A DNA stretch of 64,000 nt from Crossaster papposus (Eukaryota > Echinodermata > Asteroidea > Velatida > Solasteridae): positions 1,659,928-1,723,927 of the forward strand of contig JBAIAA010000865.1 in NCBI GenBank assembly GCA_037893245.1. Reading direction: 5' to 3'. Position numbers and translations under genes: made by a program. This document shows positions 24,901 to 39,349 of the stretch, one piece after another. How positions within the stretch are numbered: position 1 is the stretch's first letter; every line of letters starts with the position of its first letter. The notes beneath the pieces were generated by a model. The model worked only from the letters and a program-made list of their open reading frames with translations. It made no database searches and was not told the DNA's origin.

Positions 24901-25096
24901 AGAGCTAGAAGACAGAGATAGAGTATATCCACGTGTCTAATCTACACCCCACTCAGCCTGCTCAGAAGAAACAGCAGAGGTAAAAGACAGAGATAGAGTA
25001 TATCCACGTGTCTCACTCAGCCTGCTCAGAAGGAACAACAGAGGTAGAATACAGAGATAGAGTATATACACGTGTCTGATCTACACCTCACTCAGC

Positions 25097-28009
25097 CTGC
25101 TCAGAAGGAACAACAGAGGTTGAAGACAGAGATAGAGTATATCCACGTGTCTCACTCAGCCTGCTCAGAAGGAACAGCATAGATGGAAGACAGATAATAG
25201 AGTATATCCACGTGTCTCACTCAGCCTGCTCAAATGGAACAGCAGAGGTAGAAGACAGAGATAGGGTATATCCACGTGTCTCACTCAGCCTGCTGAGAAG
25301 GAACAGCAGAGGTACAAAACAGAGATAGAGTATATCCACGTGTCTGATCTACACCTCACTCAGCCTGCTCAGAAGGAACAGCAGAGGTAGAAGACAGAGA
25401 TAGAGTATATCCACGTGTCTGATCTACACCTCACTCAGCCTGCTCATAAGGAACAGCAGGGGTAAAAGACAGAGATAGAGTACATCCACGTGTCTCACTC
25501 AGCCTGCACATAATGAACAGCAGAGGTAGAATACAGAGATAGAGTATATACACGTGTCTGATCTACACCTCACTCAGCCTGCTCAGAAGGAACAGCAGAG
25601 GTTGAAGACAGAGATAGAGTATATCCACGTGTCTCACTCAGCCTGCTCAGAAGGAACAGCATAGAGGGAAGACAGATACTAGAGTATATCCACGTGTCTC
25701 ACTCAGCCTGCTCAGATGGAACAGCATAGGTAGAAGACAGAGATAGAGTATATCCACGTGTCTCACTCAGCCTGCTGAGAAGGAACAGCAGAGGTACAAA
25801 ACAGAGATAGAGTATATCCACGTGTCTGATCTACACCTCACTCAGCCTGCTCAGAAGGAACAGCAGAGGTAGAAGACAGAGATAGAGTATATCCACGTGT
25901 CTCACTCAGCCTGCTCAGAAGGAACAGCAGAGGTAGAAGACAGAGATAGAGTATATCCACATGTCTCACTCATCCTGCTCAGAAGGAACAGCAGAGGTAG
26001 AAGACAGAGTTAGAGTATATCCACGTGTCTGATCTACACCTCACTCAGCCTACTCAGAAGGAACATCAGAGGTGGAAGACAGAGATAGAGTATATCCACG
26101 TGTCTCTCTCAGCCTGCTCAGAAGGAACAGCAGAGCTAGAAGACAGAGATAGAGTATATCCACGTGTCTCTCTCAGCCTGCTCAGAAGGAACAGCAGAGC
26201 TAGAAGACAGAGATAGAGAATATCCACGTGTCTGATCTACACCCCACTCAGCCTGCTCAGAAGGAACAGCAGAGGTAGAAGACAGAGATATAGTATATCC
26301 ACGTGTCTCACTCAGCCTGCTCAGAAGGAACAGTAGAGGTACAAAACAGAGATAGGGTATATCCACGTGTCTGATCTACACCTCACTCAGCCTGATCAGA
26401 AGGAACAGCAGAGGTAGAAGACAGAGATAGAGTATATCCACGTGTCTCACTCAGCCTGCTCAGAAGGAACAGCAGAGGTAGAAGACAGAGATAGAGTATA
26501 TCCACATGTCTCACTCATCCTGCTCAGAAGGAACAGCAGAGGTAGAAGACAGAGATAGAGTATATCCACGTGTCTGATCTACACCTCACTCAGCCTACTC
26601 AGAAGGAACATCAGAGGTGGAAGACAGAGATAGAGTATATCCACGTGTCTCACTCAGCCTGCTCAGAAGGAACAGCAGAGGTACAAAACAGAGATAGAGT
26701 ATATCCACGTGTCTGATCTACACCTCACTCAGCCTGCTCAGAAGGAACAGCAGAGGTAGAAGACAGAGATAGAGTATATCCACGTGTCTCACTCATCCTG
26801 CTCAGAAGGAACAGCAGAGGTAGAAGACAGAGATAGAGTATATCCACGTGTCTGATCTACACCTCACTCAGCCTGCTCAGAAATAACAGCAGAGGTAGAA
26901 GACAGAGATATAGTATATCCACGTGTCTGATCTACACCTCTCTCAGCCTGCTCATAAGGAACAGCAGGGGTAGAAGACAGAGATATAGTATATCCACGTG
27001 TCTCACTCAGCCTGCTCAGAAGGAACAGCAGAGGTAGAAGACAGAGATAGAGTATATCCACGTGTCTGATCTACACCGCACTCAGCCTGCTCAGAGGAAA
27101 CAGCAGAGGTAGAAGACAGAAATAGAGTATATCCATGTGTCTCTCTCAGCCTGCTCAGAAGGAACAGCAGAGCTAGAAGACAGAGATAGAGTATATCCAC
27201 GTGTCTAATCTACACCCCACTCAGCCTGCTCAGAAGAAACAGCAGAGGTGGAATACAGAGATAGAGTATATACACGTGTCTGATCTACACCTCACTCAGC
27301 CTGCTCAGAAGGAACAACAGAGGTTGAAGACAGAGATAGAGTATATCCACGTGTCTCACTCAGCCTGCTCAGAAGGAACAGCATAGATGGAAGACAGATA
27401 ATAGAGTATATCCACGTGTCTCACTCAGCCTGCTCAAATGGAACAGCAGAGGTAGAAGACAGAGATAGGGTATATCCACGTGTCTCACTCAGCCTGCTCA
27501 GAAGGAACAGCAGAGGTACAAAACAGAAATAGAGTATATCCACGTGTCTGATCTACACCTCACTCAGCCTGCTCAGAAGGAACAGCAGAGGTAGAAGACA
27601 GAGATAGAGTATATCCACGTGTCTGATCTACACCTCACTCAGCCTGCTCATAAGGAACAGCAGGGGTAAAAGACAGAGATAGAGTATATCCACGTGTCTC
27701 ACTCAGCCTGCACATAATGAACAGCAGAGGTAGAATACAGAGATAGAGTATATACACGTGTCTGATCTACACCTCACTCAGCCTGCTCAGAAGGAACAGC
27801 AGAGGTTGAAGACAGAGATAGAGTATATCCACGTGTCTCACTCAGCCTGCTCAGAAGGAACAGCATAGAGGGAAAACAGATACTAGAGTATATCCACGTG
27901 TCTCACTCAGCCTGCTCAGATGGAACAGCATAGGTAGAAGACAGAGATAGAGTATATCCACGTGTCTCACTCAGCCTGCTGAGAAGGAACAGCAGAGGTA
28001 CAAAACAGA
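25097..28009 (+). repeat. Second and third copies of the 1637-offset block
   Basis: The second copy is 25097-26537. From 26538 the array passes through a CAGAAATAACAG-CATAAGG-CACCGC run, then repeats the same unit order with spacing 2204 (for example the CCTACTCAGAAGGAACATC unit near 26030 and 28234). An L unit near 27210 has GGTGGAATAC in place of GGTAAAAG, consistent with loss of a unit at that point. Confidence 0.7.
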
Positions 28010-31000
28010 GATAGAGTATATCCACGTGTCTGATCTACACCTCACTCAGCCTGCTCAGAAGGAACAGCAGAGGTAGAAGACAGAGATAGAGTATATCCAC
28101 GTGTCTCACTCAGCCTGCTCAGAAGGAACAGCAGAGGTAGAAGACAGAGATAGAGTATATCCACATGTCTCACTCATCCTGCTCAGAAGGAACAGCAGAG
28201 GTAGAAGACAGAGATAGAGTATATCCACGTGTCTGATCTACACCTCACTCAGCCTACTCAGAAGGAACATCAGAGGTGGAAGACAGAGATAGAGTATATC
28301 CACGTGTCTCTCTCAGCCTGCTCAGAAGGAACAGCAGAGCTAGAAGACAGAGATAGAGTATATCCACGTGTCTCTCTCAGCCTGCTCAGAAGGAACAGCA
28401 GAGCTAGAAGACAGAGATAGAGTATATCCACGTGTCTGATCTACACCCCACTCAGCCTGCTCAGAAGGAACAGCAGAGGTAGAAGACAGAGATATAGTAT
28501 ATCCACGTGTCTCACTCAGCCTGCTCAGAAGGAACAGCAGAGGTACAAAACAGAGATAGGGTATATCCACGTGTCTGATCTACACCTCACTCAGCCTGAT
28601 CAGAAGGAACAGCAGAGGTAGAAGACAGAGATAGAGTATATCCACGTGTCTCACTCAGCCTGCTCAGAAGGAACAGCAGAGGTAGAAGACAGAGATAGAG
28701 TATATCCACATGTCTCACTCATCCTGCTCAGAAGGAACAGCAGAGGTAGAAGACAGAGATAGAGTATATCCACGTGTCTGATCTACACCTCACTCAGCCT
28801 ACTCAGAAGGAACATCAGAGGTGGAAGACAGAGATAGAGTATATCCACGTGTCTCACTCAGCCTGCTCAGATGGAACAGCAGAGGTACAAAACAGAGATA
28901 GAGTATATCCACGTGTCTGATCTACACCTCACTCAGCCTGCTCAGAAGGAACAGCAGAGGTAGAAGACAGAGATAGAGTATATCCACGTGTCTCACTCAT
29001 CCTGCTCAGAAGGAACAGCAGAGGTAGAAGACAGAGATAGAGTATATCCACGTGTCTGATCTACACCTCACTCAGCCTGCTCAGAAATAACAGCAGAGGT
29101 AGAAGACAGAGATATAGTATATCCACGTGTCTGATCTACACCTCTCTCAGCCTGCTCATAAGGAACAGCAGGGGTAGAAGACAGAGATATAGTATATCCA
29201 CGTGTCTCACTCAGCCTGCACATAATGAACAGCAGAGGTAGAAGACAGAGATAGAGTATATCCACGTGTCTCACTCAGCCTGCTCAGAAGGAACAGCAGA
29301 GGTAGAAGACAGAGATAGAGTATATCCACGTGTCTGATCTACACCGCACTCAGCCTGCTCAGAAGAAACAGCAGAGGTAGAAGACAGAAATAGAGTATAT
29401 CCATGTGTCTCTCTCAGCCTGCTCAGAAGGAACAGCAGAGCTAGAAGACAGAGATAGAGTATATCCACGTGTCTAATCTACACCCCACTCAGCCTGCTCA
29501 GAAGAAACAGCAGAGGTAAAAGACAGAGATAGAGTATATCCACGTGTCTCACTCAGCCTGCTCAGAAGGAACAACAGAGGTAGAATACAGAGATATAGTA
29601 TATACACGTGTCTGATCTACACCTCACTCAGCCTGCTCAGAAGGAACAACAGAGGTTGAAGACAGAGATAGAGTATATCCACGTGTCTCACTCAGCCTGC
29701 TCAGAAGGAACAGCATAGATGGAAGACAGATAATAGAGTATATCCACGTGTCTCACTCAGCCTGCTCAAATGGAACAGCAGAGGTAGAAGACAGAGATAG
29801 GGTATATCCACGTGTCTCACTCAGCCTGCTCAGAAGGAACAGCAGAGGTACAAAACAGAGATAGAGTATATCCACGTGTCTGATCTACACCTCACTCAGC
29901 CTGCTCAGAAGGAACAGCAGAGGTAGAAGACAGAGATAGAGTATATCCACGTGTCTGATCTACACCTCACTCAGCCTGCTCATAAGGAACAGCAGGGGTA
30001 AAAGACAGAGATAGAGTATATCCACGTGTCTCACTCAGCCTGCACATAATGAACAGCAGAGGTAGAATACAGAGATAGAGTATATACACGTGTCTGATCT
30101 ACACCTCACTCAGCCTGCTCAGAAGGAACAGCAGAGGTAGAAGACAGAGATAGAGTATATCCACATGTCTCACTCATCCTGCTCAGAAGGAACAGCAGAG
30201 GTAGAAGACAGAGATAGAGTATATCCACGTGTCTGATCTACACCTCACTCAGCCTACTCAGAAGGAACATCAGAGGTGGAAGACAGAGATAGAGTATATC
30301 CACGTGTCTCACTCAGCCTACTCAGAAGGACCAGCAGAGGTTGAAGACAGAGATAGATTATATCCACGTGTCTGATCTACACCTCACTTAGCCTGCTCAT
30401 AAGGAACAGCAGGGGTAGAAGACAGAGATATAGTATATCCACGTGTCTCACTCAGCCTGCAATTAGTGAACAGCAGAGGTAGAAGTCAGAGATAGAGTAT
30501 ATCCACGTGTCTCTCTCAGCCTGCTCAGAAGGAACAGCAGAGCTAGAAGACAGAGATATAGTATATCCACGTGTCTGATCTACACCTCACTCAGCCTGCT
30601 CAGAAGGAACAGCAGAGGTAGAAGACAGAGATAGAGTATATCCACGTGTCTCTCTCAGCCTGCTCAGAAGGAACAGCAGAGCTAGAAGACAGAGATAGAG
30701 TATATCCACGTGTCTCTCTCAGCCTGCTCAGAAGGAACAGCAGAGCTAGAAGACAGAGATAGAGTATATCCACGTGTCTGATCTACACCCCACTCAGCCT
30801 GCTCAGAAGGAACAGCAGAGGTTAAAGACAGAGATAGAGTATATCCACGTGTCTCACTCAGCCTGCTCAGAAGGAACAGCAGAGGTAGAAGACAGAGATA
30901 GAGTATATCCACGTGTCTCACTCAGCCTACTCAGAAGGACCAGCAGAGGTTGAAGACAGAGATAGAGTATATCCACGTGTCTGATCTACACCTCACTCAG

Positions 31001-32078
31001 CCTGCTCAGAAGAAACAGCAGAGGTAGAAGACAGAGATATAGTATATCCACGTGTCTCACTCAGCCTGCTCAGAAGGAACAGCAGAGGTACAAAACAGAG
31101 ATAGGGTATATCCACGTGTCTGATCTACACCTCACTCAGCCTGATCAGAAGGAACAGCAGAGGTAGAAGACAGAGATAGAGTATATCCACGTGTCTCACT
31201 CAGCCTGCTCAGAAGGAACAGCAGAGGTAGAATACAGAGATAGAGTATATCCACATGTCTCACTCATCCTGCTCAGAAGGAACAGCAGAGGTAGAAGACA
31301 GAGATAGAGTATATCCACGTGTCTGATCTACACCTCACTCAGCCTACTCAGAAGGAACATCAGAGGTGGAAGACAGAGATAGAGTATATCCACGTGTCTC
31401 ACTCAGCCTGCTCAGAAGGAACAGCAGAGGTACAAAACAGAGATAGAGTATATCCACGTGTCTGATCTACACCTCACTCAGCCTGCTCAGAAGGAACAGC
31501 AGAGGTAGAAGACAGAGATAGAGTATATCCACGTGTCTCACTCATCCTGCTCAGAAGGAACAGCAGAGGTAGAAGACAGAGATAGAGTATATCCACGTGT
31601 CTGATCTACACCTCACTCAGCCTGCTCAGAAATAACAGCAGAGGTAGAAGACAGAGATATAGTATATCCACGTGTCTGATCTACACCTCTCTCAGCCTGC
31701 TCATAAGGAACAGCAGGGGTAGAAGACAGAGATATAGTATATCCACGTGTCTCACTCAGCCTGCACATAATGAACAGCAGAGGTAGAAGACAGAGATAGA
31801 GTATATCCACGTGTCTCACTCAGCCTGCTCAGAAGGAACAGCAGAGGTAGAAGACAGAGATAGAGTATATCCACGTGTCTGATCTACACCGCACTCAGCC
31901 TGCTCAGAAGAAACAGCAGAGGTAGAAGACAGAAATAGAGTATATCCATGTGTCTCTCTCAGCCTGCTCAGAAGGAACAGCAGAGCTAGAAGACAGAGAT
32001 AGAGTATATCCACGTGTCTAATCTACACCCCACTCAGCCTGCTCAGAAGAAACAGCAGAGGTAAAAGACAGAGATAGA
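28010..32078 (+). repeat. 4 kb block (partners 34.3-38.3 and 38.7-41.5 kb)
   Basis: This run matches the array from 34287 at offset 6277. The offset then shifts by single units (a 64-bp gain near 36430, a 64-bp loss near 37000) to 5999 at 31613/37612. The part from 30682 also matches 39023 onward at offset 8341. The order of unit types is conserved throughout, so these are copies of one ancestral multi-kilobase block with whole-unit gains and losses. Confidence 0.75.
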
Positions 32079-32141
32079 GTATATCCACGTGTCTCACTCA
32101 GCCTGCACAGAAGGAACAACAGAGGAGAATACAGAGATAGA
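32079..32141 (+). repeat. Shortened 63-bp unit
   Basis: One base is missing in the tail (AGAGGAGAATAC instead of AGAGGTAGAATAC), and the unit also has GCACAGAAGG. It stands between the 28-32 kb block and the 1177-bp duplication. It is one of very few units whose length differs from 64, 65 or 75. Confidence 0.85.
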
Positions 32142-32280
32142 GTATATCCACGTGTCTGATCTACACCTCACTCAGCCTACTCAGAAGGAACAAAAGAGGT
32201 GGAAGACAGAGATAGAGTATATCCACGTGTCTCACTCAGCCTACTCAGAAGGACCAGCAGAGGTTGAAGACAGAGATAGA

Positions 32281-33457
32281 TTATATCCACGTGTCTAATC
32301 TACACCCCACTCAGCCTGCTCAGAAGAAACAGCAGAGGTAAAAGACAGAGATAGAGTATATCCACGTGTCTCACTCATCCTGCTCAGAAGGAACAGCAGA
32401 GGTAGAAGACAGATATAGAGTATATCCACGTGTCTGATCTACACCTCACTCAGCCTGCTCAGAAATAACAGCAGAGGTAGAAGACAGAGATATAGTATAT
32501 CCACGTGTCTGATCTACACCTCTCTCAGCCTGCTCATAAGGAACAGCAGGGGTAGAAGACAGAGATATAGTATATCCACGTGTCTCACTCAGCCTGCTCA
32601 GAAGGAACAGCAGAGGTAGAAGACAGAGATAGAGTATATCCACGTGTCTGATCTACACCGAACTCAGCCTGCTCAGAAGAAACAGCAGAGGTAGAAGACA
32701 GAAATAGAGTATATCCATGTGTCTCTCTCAGCCTGCTCAGAAGGAACAGCAGAGCTAGAAGACAGAGATAGAGTATATCCACGTGTCTAATCTACACCCC
32801 ACTCAGCCTGCTCAGAAGAAACAGCAGAGGTAGAATACAGAGATAGAGTATATACACGTGTCTGATCTACACCTCACTCAGCCTGCTCAGAAGGAACAAC
32901 AGAGGTTGAAGACAGAGATAGAGTATATCCACGTGTCTCACTCAGCCTGCTCAGAAGGAACAGCATAGATGGAAGACAGATAATAGAGTATATCCACGTG
33001 TCTCACTCAGCCTGCTCAAATGGAACAGCAGAGGTAGAAGACAGAGATAGGGTATATCCACGTGTCTCACTCAGCCTGCTCAGAAGGAAAAGCAGAGGTA
33101 CAAAACAGAGATAGAGTATATCCACGTGTCTGATCTACACCTCACTCAGCCTGCTCAGAAGGAACAGCAGAGGTAGAAGACAGAGATAGAGTATATCCAC
33201 GTGTCTCACTCAGCCTGCTCAGAAGGAACAGCAGAGGTAGAAGACAGAGATAGAGTATATCCACATGTCTCACTCATCCTGCTCAGAAGGAACAGCAGAG
33301 GTAGAAGACAGAGATAGAGTATATCCACGTGTCTGATCTACACCTCACTCAGCCTACTCAGAAGGAACATCAGAGGTGGAAGACAGAGATAGAGTATATC
33401 CACGTGTCTCTCTCAGCCTGCTCAGAAGGAACAGCAGAGCTAGAAGACAGAGATAGA
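32281..33457 (+). repeat. 1177-bp tandem duplication, copy 1
   Basis: Seventeen units (8 x 64, 8 x 75, 1 x 65), walked and summed. Private variants shared with copy 2: ACAGATATAGAG, CACCGAACTC and AAGGAAAAGCAG. The block starts with a TAATCTACACCCC L unit and ends with an AGAGCTAG S unit. Confidence 0.92.
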
Positions 33458-34634
33458 TTATATCCACGTGTCTAATCTACACCCCACTCAGCCTGCTCAG
33501 AAGAAACAGCAGAGGTAAAAGACAGAGATAGAGTATATCCACGTGTCTCACTCATCCTGCTCAGAAGGAACAGCAGAGGTAGAAGACAGATATAGAGTAT
33601 ATCCACGTGTCTGATCTACACCTCACTCAGCCTGCTCAGAAATAACAGCAGAGGTAGAAGACAGAGATATAGTATATCCACGTGTCTGATCTACACCTCT
33701 CTCAGCCTGCTCATAAGGAACAGCAGGGGTAGAAGACAGAGATATAGTATATCCACGTGTCTCACTCAGCCTGCTCAGAAGGAACAGCAGAGGTAGAAGA
33801 CAGAGATAGAGTATATCCACGTGTCTGATCTACACCGAACTCAGCCTGCTCAGAAGAAACAGCAGAGGTAGAAGACAGAAATAGAGTATATCCATGTGTC
33901 TCTCTCAGCCTGCTCAGAAGGAACAGCAGAGCTAGAAGACAGAGATAGAGTATATCCACGTGTCTAATCTACACCCCACTCAGCCTGCTCAGAAGAAACA
34001 GCAGAGGTAGAATACAGAGATAGAGTATATACACGTGTCTGATCTACACCTCACTCAGCCTGCTCAGAAGGAACAACAGAGGTTGAAGACAGAGATAGAG
34101 TATATCCACGTGTCTCACTCAGCCTGCTCAGAAGGAACAGCATAGATGGAAGACAGATAATAGAGTATATCCACGTGTCTCACTCAGCCTGCTCAAATGG
34201 AACAGCAGAGGTAGAAGACAGAGATAGGGTATATCCACGTGTCTCACTCAGCCTGCTCAGAAGGAAAAGCAGAGGTACAAAACAGAGATAGAGTATATCC
34301 ACGTGTCTGATCTACACCTCACTCAGCCTGCTCAGAAGGAACAGCAGAGGTAGAAGACAGAGATAGAGTAAATCCACGTGTCTCACTCAGCCTGCTCAGA
34401 AGGAACAGCAGAGGTAGAAGACAGAGATAGAGTATATCCACATGTCTCACTCATCCTGCTCAGAAGGAACAGCAGAGGTAGAAGACAGAGATAGAGTATA
34501 TCCACGTGTCTGATCTACACCTCACTCAGCCTACTCAGAAGGAACATCAGAGGTGGAAGACAGAGATAGAGTATATCCACGTGTCTCTCTCAGCCTGCTC
34601 AGAAGGAACAGCAGAGCTAGAAGACAGAGATAGA
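33458..34634 (+). repeat. 1177-bp tandem duplication, copy 2
   Basis: Same seventeen units with the same three private variants, at offset 1177. One difference is GTAAATCC near 34368. The following array joins the 34.3-38.3 kb copy of the 4 kb block. Confidence 0.92.
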
Positions 34635-37600
34635 GTATATCCACGTGTCTCTCTCAGCCTGCTCAGAAGGAACAGCAGAGCTAGAAGACAGAGATAGAGT
34701 ATATCCACGTGTCTGATCTACACCCCACTCAGCCTGCTCAGAAGGAACAGCAGAGGTAGAAGACAGAGATATAGTATATCCACGTGTCTCACTCAGCCTG
34801 CTCAGAAGGAACAGCAGAGGTACAAAACAGAGATAGGGTATATCCACGTGTCTGATCTACACCTCACTCAGCCTGATCAGAAGGAACAGCAGAGGTAGAA
34901 GACAGAGATAGAGTATATCCACGTGTCTCACTCAGCCTGCTCAGAAGGAACATCAGAGGTAGAAGACAGAGATAGAGTATATCCACATGTCTCACTCATC
35001 CTGCTCAGAAGGAACAGCAGAGGTAGAAGACAGAGATAGAGTATATCCACGTGTCTGATCTACACCTCACTCAGCCTACTCAGAAGGAACATCAGAGGTG
35101 GAAGACAGAGATAGAGTATATCCACGTGTCTCACTCAGCCTGCTCAGAAGGAACAGCAGAGGTACAAAACAGAGATAGAGTATATCCACGTGTCTGATCT
35201 ACACCTCACTCAGCCTGCTCAGAAGGAACAGCAGAGGTAGAAGACAGAGATAGAGTATATCCACGTGTCTCACTCATCCTGCTCAGAAGGAACAGCAGAA
35301 GTAGAAGACAGAGATAGAGTATATCCACGTGTCTGATCTACACCTCACTCAGCCTGCTCAGAAATAACAGCAGAGGTAGAAGACAGAGATATAGTATATC
35401 CACGTGTCTGATCTACACCTCTCTCAGCCTGCTCATAAGGAACAGCAGGGGTAGAAGACAGAGATATAGTATATCCACGTGTCTCACTCAGCCTGCACAT
35501 AATGAACAGCAGAGGTAGAAGACAGAGATAGAGTATATCCACGTGTCTCACTCAGCCTGCTCAGAAGGAACAGCAGAGGTAGAAGACAGAGATAGAGTAT
35601 ATCCACGTGTCTGATCTACACCGCACTCAGCCTGCTCAGAAGAAACAGCAGAGGTAGAAGACAGAAATAGAGTATATCCATGTGTCTCTCTCAGCCTGCT
35701 CAGAAGGAACAGCAGAGCTAGAAGACAGAGATAGAGTATATCCACGTGTCTAATCTACACCCCACTCAGCCTGCTCAGAAGAAACAGCAGAGGTAAAAGA
35801 CAGAGATAGAGTATATCCACGTGTCTCACTCAGCCTGCTCAGAAGGAACAACAGAGGTAGAATACAGAGATAGAGTATATACACGTGTCTGATCTACACC
35901 TCACTCAGCCTGCTCAGAAGGAACAACAGAGTTTGAAGACAGAGATAGAGTATATCCACGTGTCTCACTCAGCCTGCTCAGAAGGAACAGCATAGATGGA
36001 AGACAGATAATAGAGTATATCCACGTGTCTCACTCAGCCTGCTCAAATGGAACAGCAGAGGTAGAAGACAGAGATAGGGTATATCCACGTGTCTCACTCA
36101 GCCTGCTCAGAAGGAACAGCAGAGGTACAAAACAGAGATAGAGTATATCCACGTGTCTGATCTACACCTCACTCAGCCTGCTCAGAAGGAACAGCAGAGG
36201 TAGAAGACAGAGATAGAGTATATCCACGTGTTTGATCTACACCTCACTCAGCCTGCTCATAAGGAACAGCAGGGGTAAAAGACAGAGATAGAGTATATCC
36301 ACGTGTCTCACTCAGCCTGCACATAATGAACAGCAGAGTTAGAATACAGAGATAGAGTATATACACGTGTCTGATCTACACCTCACTCAGCCTGCTCAGA
36401 AGGAACAGCAGAGGTAGAAGACAGAGATAGAGTATATCCACGTGTCTCACTCAGCCTGCTCAGAAGGAACAGCAGAGGTAGAAGACAGAGATAGAGTATA
36501 TCCACATGTCTCACTCATCCTGCTCAGAAGGAACAGCAGAGGTAGAAGACAGAGATAGAGTATATCCACGTGTCTGATCTACACCTCACTCAGCCTACTC
36601 AGAAGGAACATCAGAGGTGGAAGACAGAGATAGAGTATATCCACGTGTCTCACTCAGCCTACTCAGAAGGACCAGCAGAGGTTGAAGACAGAGATAGATT
36701 ATATCCACGTGTCTGATCTACACCTCACTTAGCCTGCTCATAAGGAACAGCAGGGGTAGAAGACAGAGATATAGTATATCCACGTGTCTCACTCAGCCTG
36801 CAATTAGTGAACAGCAGAGGTAGAAGTCAGAGATAGAGTATATCCACGTGTCTCTCTCAGCCTGCTCAGAAGGAACAGCAGAGCTAGAAGACAGAGATAG
36901 AGTATATCCACGTGTCTGATCTACACCTCACTCAGCCTGCTCAGAAGGAACAGCAGAGGTAGAAGACAGAGATAGAGTATATCCACGTGTCTCTCTCAGC
37001 CTGCTCAGAAGGAACAGCAGAGCTAGAAGACAGAGATAGAGTATATCCACGTGTCTGATCTACACCCCACTCAGCCTGCTCAGAAGGAACAGCAGAGGTA
37101 AAAGACAGAGATAGAGTATATCCACGTGTCTCACTCAGCCTGCTCAGAAGGAACAGCAGAGGTAGAAGACAGAGATAGAGTATATCCACGTGTCTCACTC
37201 AGCCTACTCAGAAGGACCAGCAGAGGTTGAAGACAGAGATAGAGTATATCCACGTGTCTGATCTACACCTCACTCAGCCTGCTCAGAAGGAACAGCAGAG
37301 GTAGAAGACAGAGATATAGTATATCCACGTGTCTCACTCAGCCTGCTCAGAAGGAACAGCAGAGGTACAAAACAGAGATAGGGTATATCCACGTGTCTGA
37401 TCTACACCTTACTCAGCCTGATCAGAAGGAACAGCAGAGGTAGAAGACAGAGATAGAGCATATCCACGTGTCTCACTCAGCCTGCTCAGAAGGAACAGCA
37501 GAGGTAGAAGACAGAGATAGAGTATATCCACATGTCTCACTCATCCTGCTCAGAAGGAACAGCAGAGGTAGAAGACAGAGATAGAGTATATCCACGTGTC

Positions 37601-38300
37601 TGATCTACACCTCACTCAGCCTGCTCAGAAATAACAGCAGAGGTAGAAGACAGAGATATAGTATATCCACGTGTCTGATCTACACCTCTCTCAGCCTGCT
37701 CATAAGGAACAGCAGGGGTAGAAGACAGAGATATAGTATATCCACGTGTCTCACTCAGCCTGCACATAATGAACAGCAGAGGTAGAAGACAGAGATAGAG
37801 TATATCCACGTGTCTCACTCAGCCTGCTCAGAAGGAACAGCAGAGGTAGAAGACAGAGATAGAGTATATCCACGTGTCTGATCTACACCGCACTCAGCCT
37901 GCTCAGAAGAAACAGCAGAGGTAGAAGACAGAAATAGAGTATATCCATGTGTCTCTCTCAGCCTGCTCAGAAGGAACAGCAGAGCTAGAAGACAGAGATA
38001 GAGTATATCCACGTGTCTAATCTACACCCCACTCAGCCTGCTCAGAAGAAACAGCAGAGGTAAAAGACAGAGATAGAGTATATCCACGTGTCTCACTCAG
38101 CCTGCTCAGAAGGAACAACAGAGGTAGAATACAGAGATAGAGTATATACACGTGTCTGATCTACACCTCACTCAGCCTGCTCAGAAGGAACAACAGAGGT
38201 TGAAGACAGAGATAGAGTATATCCACGTGTCTCACTCAGCCTGCTCAGAAGGAACAGCATAGATGGAAGACAGATAATAGAGTATATCCACGTGTGTCAC
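34287..38300 (+). repeat. 4 kb block, second copy
   Basis: Partner of 28010-32078 (offset 6277, later 6341 and 5999 after whole-unit changes). Single differences include CAGAAGTAGAAG near 35298, AGAGTTTGAAG near 35930 and TGTTTGATC near 36230. Confidence 0.75.
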
Positions 38301-39349
38301 TCAGCCTGCTCAAATGGAACAGCAGAGGTAGAAGACAGAGATAGGGTATATCCACGTGTCTCACTCAGCCTGCTCAGAAGGAACAGCAGAGGTACAAAAC
38401 AGAGATAGAGTATATCCACGTGTCTGATCTACACCTCACTCAGCCTGCTCAGAAGGAACAGCAGAGGTAGAAGACAGAGATAGGGTATATCCACGTGTCT
38501 CACTCAGCCTGCTCAGAAGGAACAGCAGAGGTACAAAACAGAGATAGAGTATATCCACGTGTCTGATCTACACCTCACTCAACCTGCTCAGAAGGAACAG
38601 CAGAAGTAGAAGACAGAGATAGAGTATATCCACGTGTCTGATCTACACCTCACTCAGCCTGCTCATAAGGAACAGCAGGGGTAAAAGACAGAGATAGAGT
38701 ATATCCACATGTCTCACTCATCCTGCTCAGAAGGAACAGCAGAGGTAGAAGACAGAGATAGAGTATATCCACGTGTCTGATCTACACCTCACTCAGCCTA
38801 CTCAGAAGGAACATCAGAGGTGGAAGACAGAGATAGAGTATATCCACGTGTCTCACTCAGCCTGCTCAGAAGGAACAGCAGAGCTAGAAGACAGAGATAG
38901 AGTATATCCACGTGTCTGATCTACACCTCACTCAGCCTGCTCAGAAGGAACAGCAGAGGTAGAAGACAGAGATAGAGTATATCCACGTGTCTCTCTCAGC
39001 CTGCTCAGAAGGAACAGCAGATCTAGAAGACAGAGATAGAGTATATCCACGTGTCTCTCTCAGCCTGCTCAGAAGGAACAGCAGAGCTAGAAGACAGAGA
39101 TAGAGTATATCCACGTGTCTGATCTACACCCCACTCAGCCTGCTCAGAAGGAACAGCAGAGGTAAAAGACAGAGATAGAGTATATCCACGTGTCTCACTC
39201 AGCCTGCTCAGAAGGAACAGCAGAGGTAGAAGACAGAGATAGAGTATATCCACGTGTCTCACTCAGCCTACTCAGAAGGACCAGCAGAGGTTGAAGACAG
39301 AGATAGAGTATATCCACGTGTCTGATCTACACCTCACTCAGCCTGCTCA

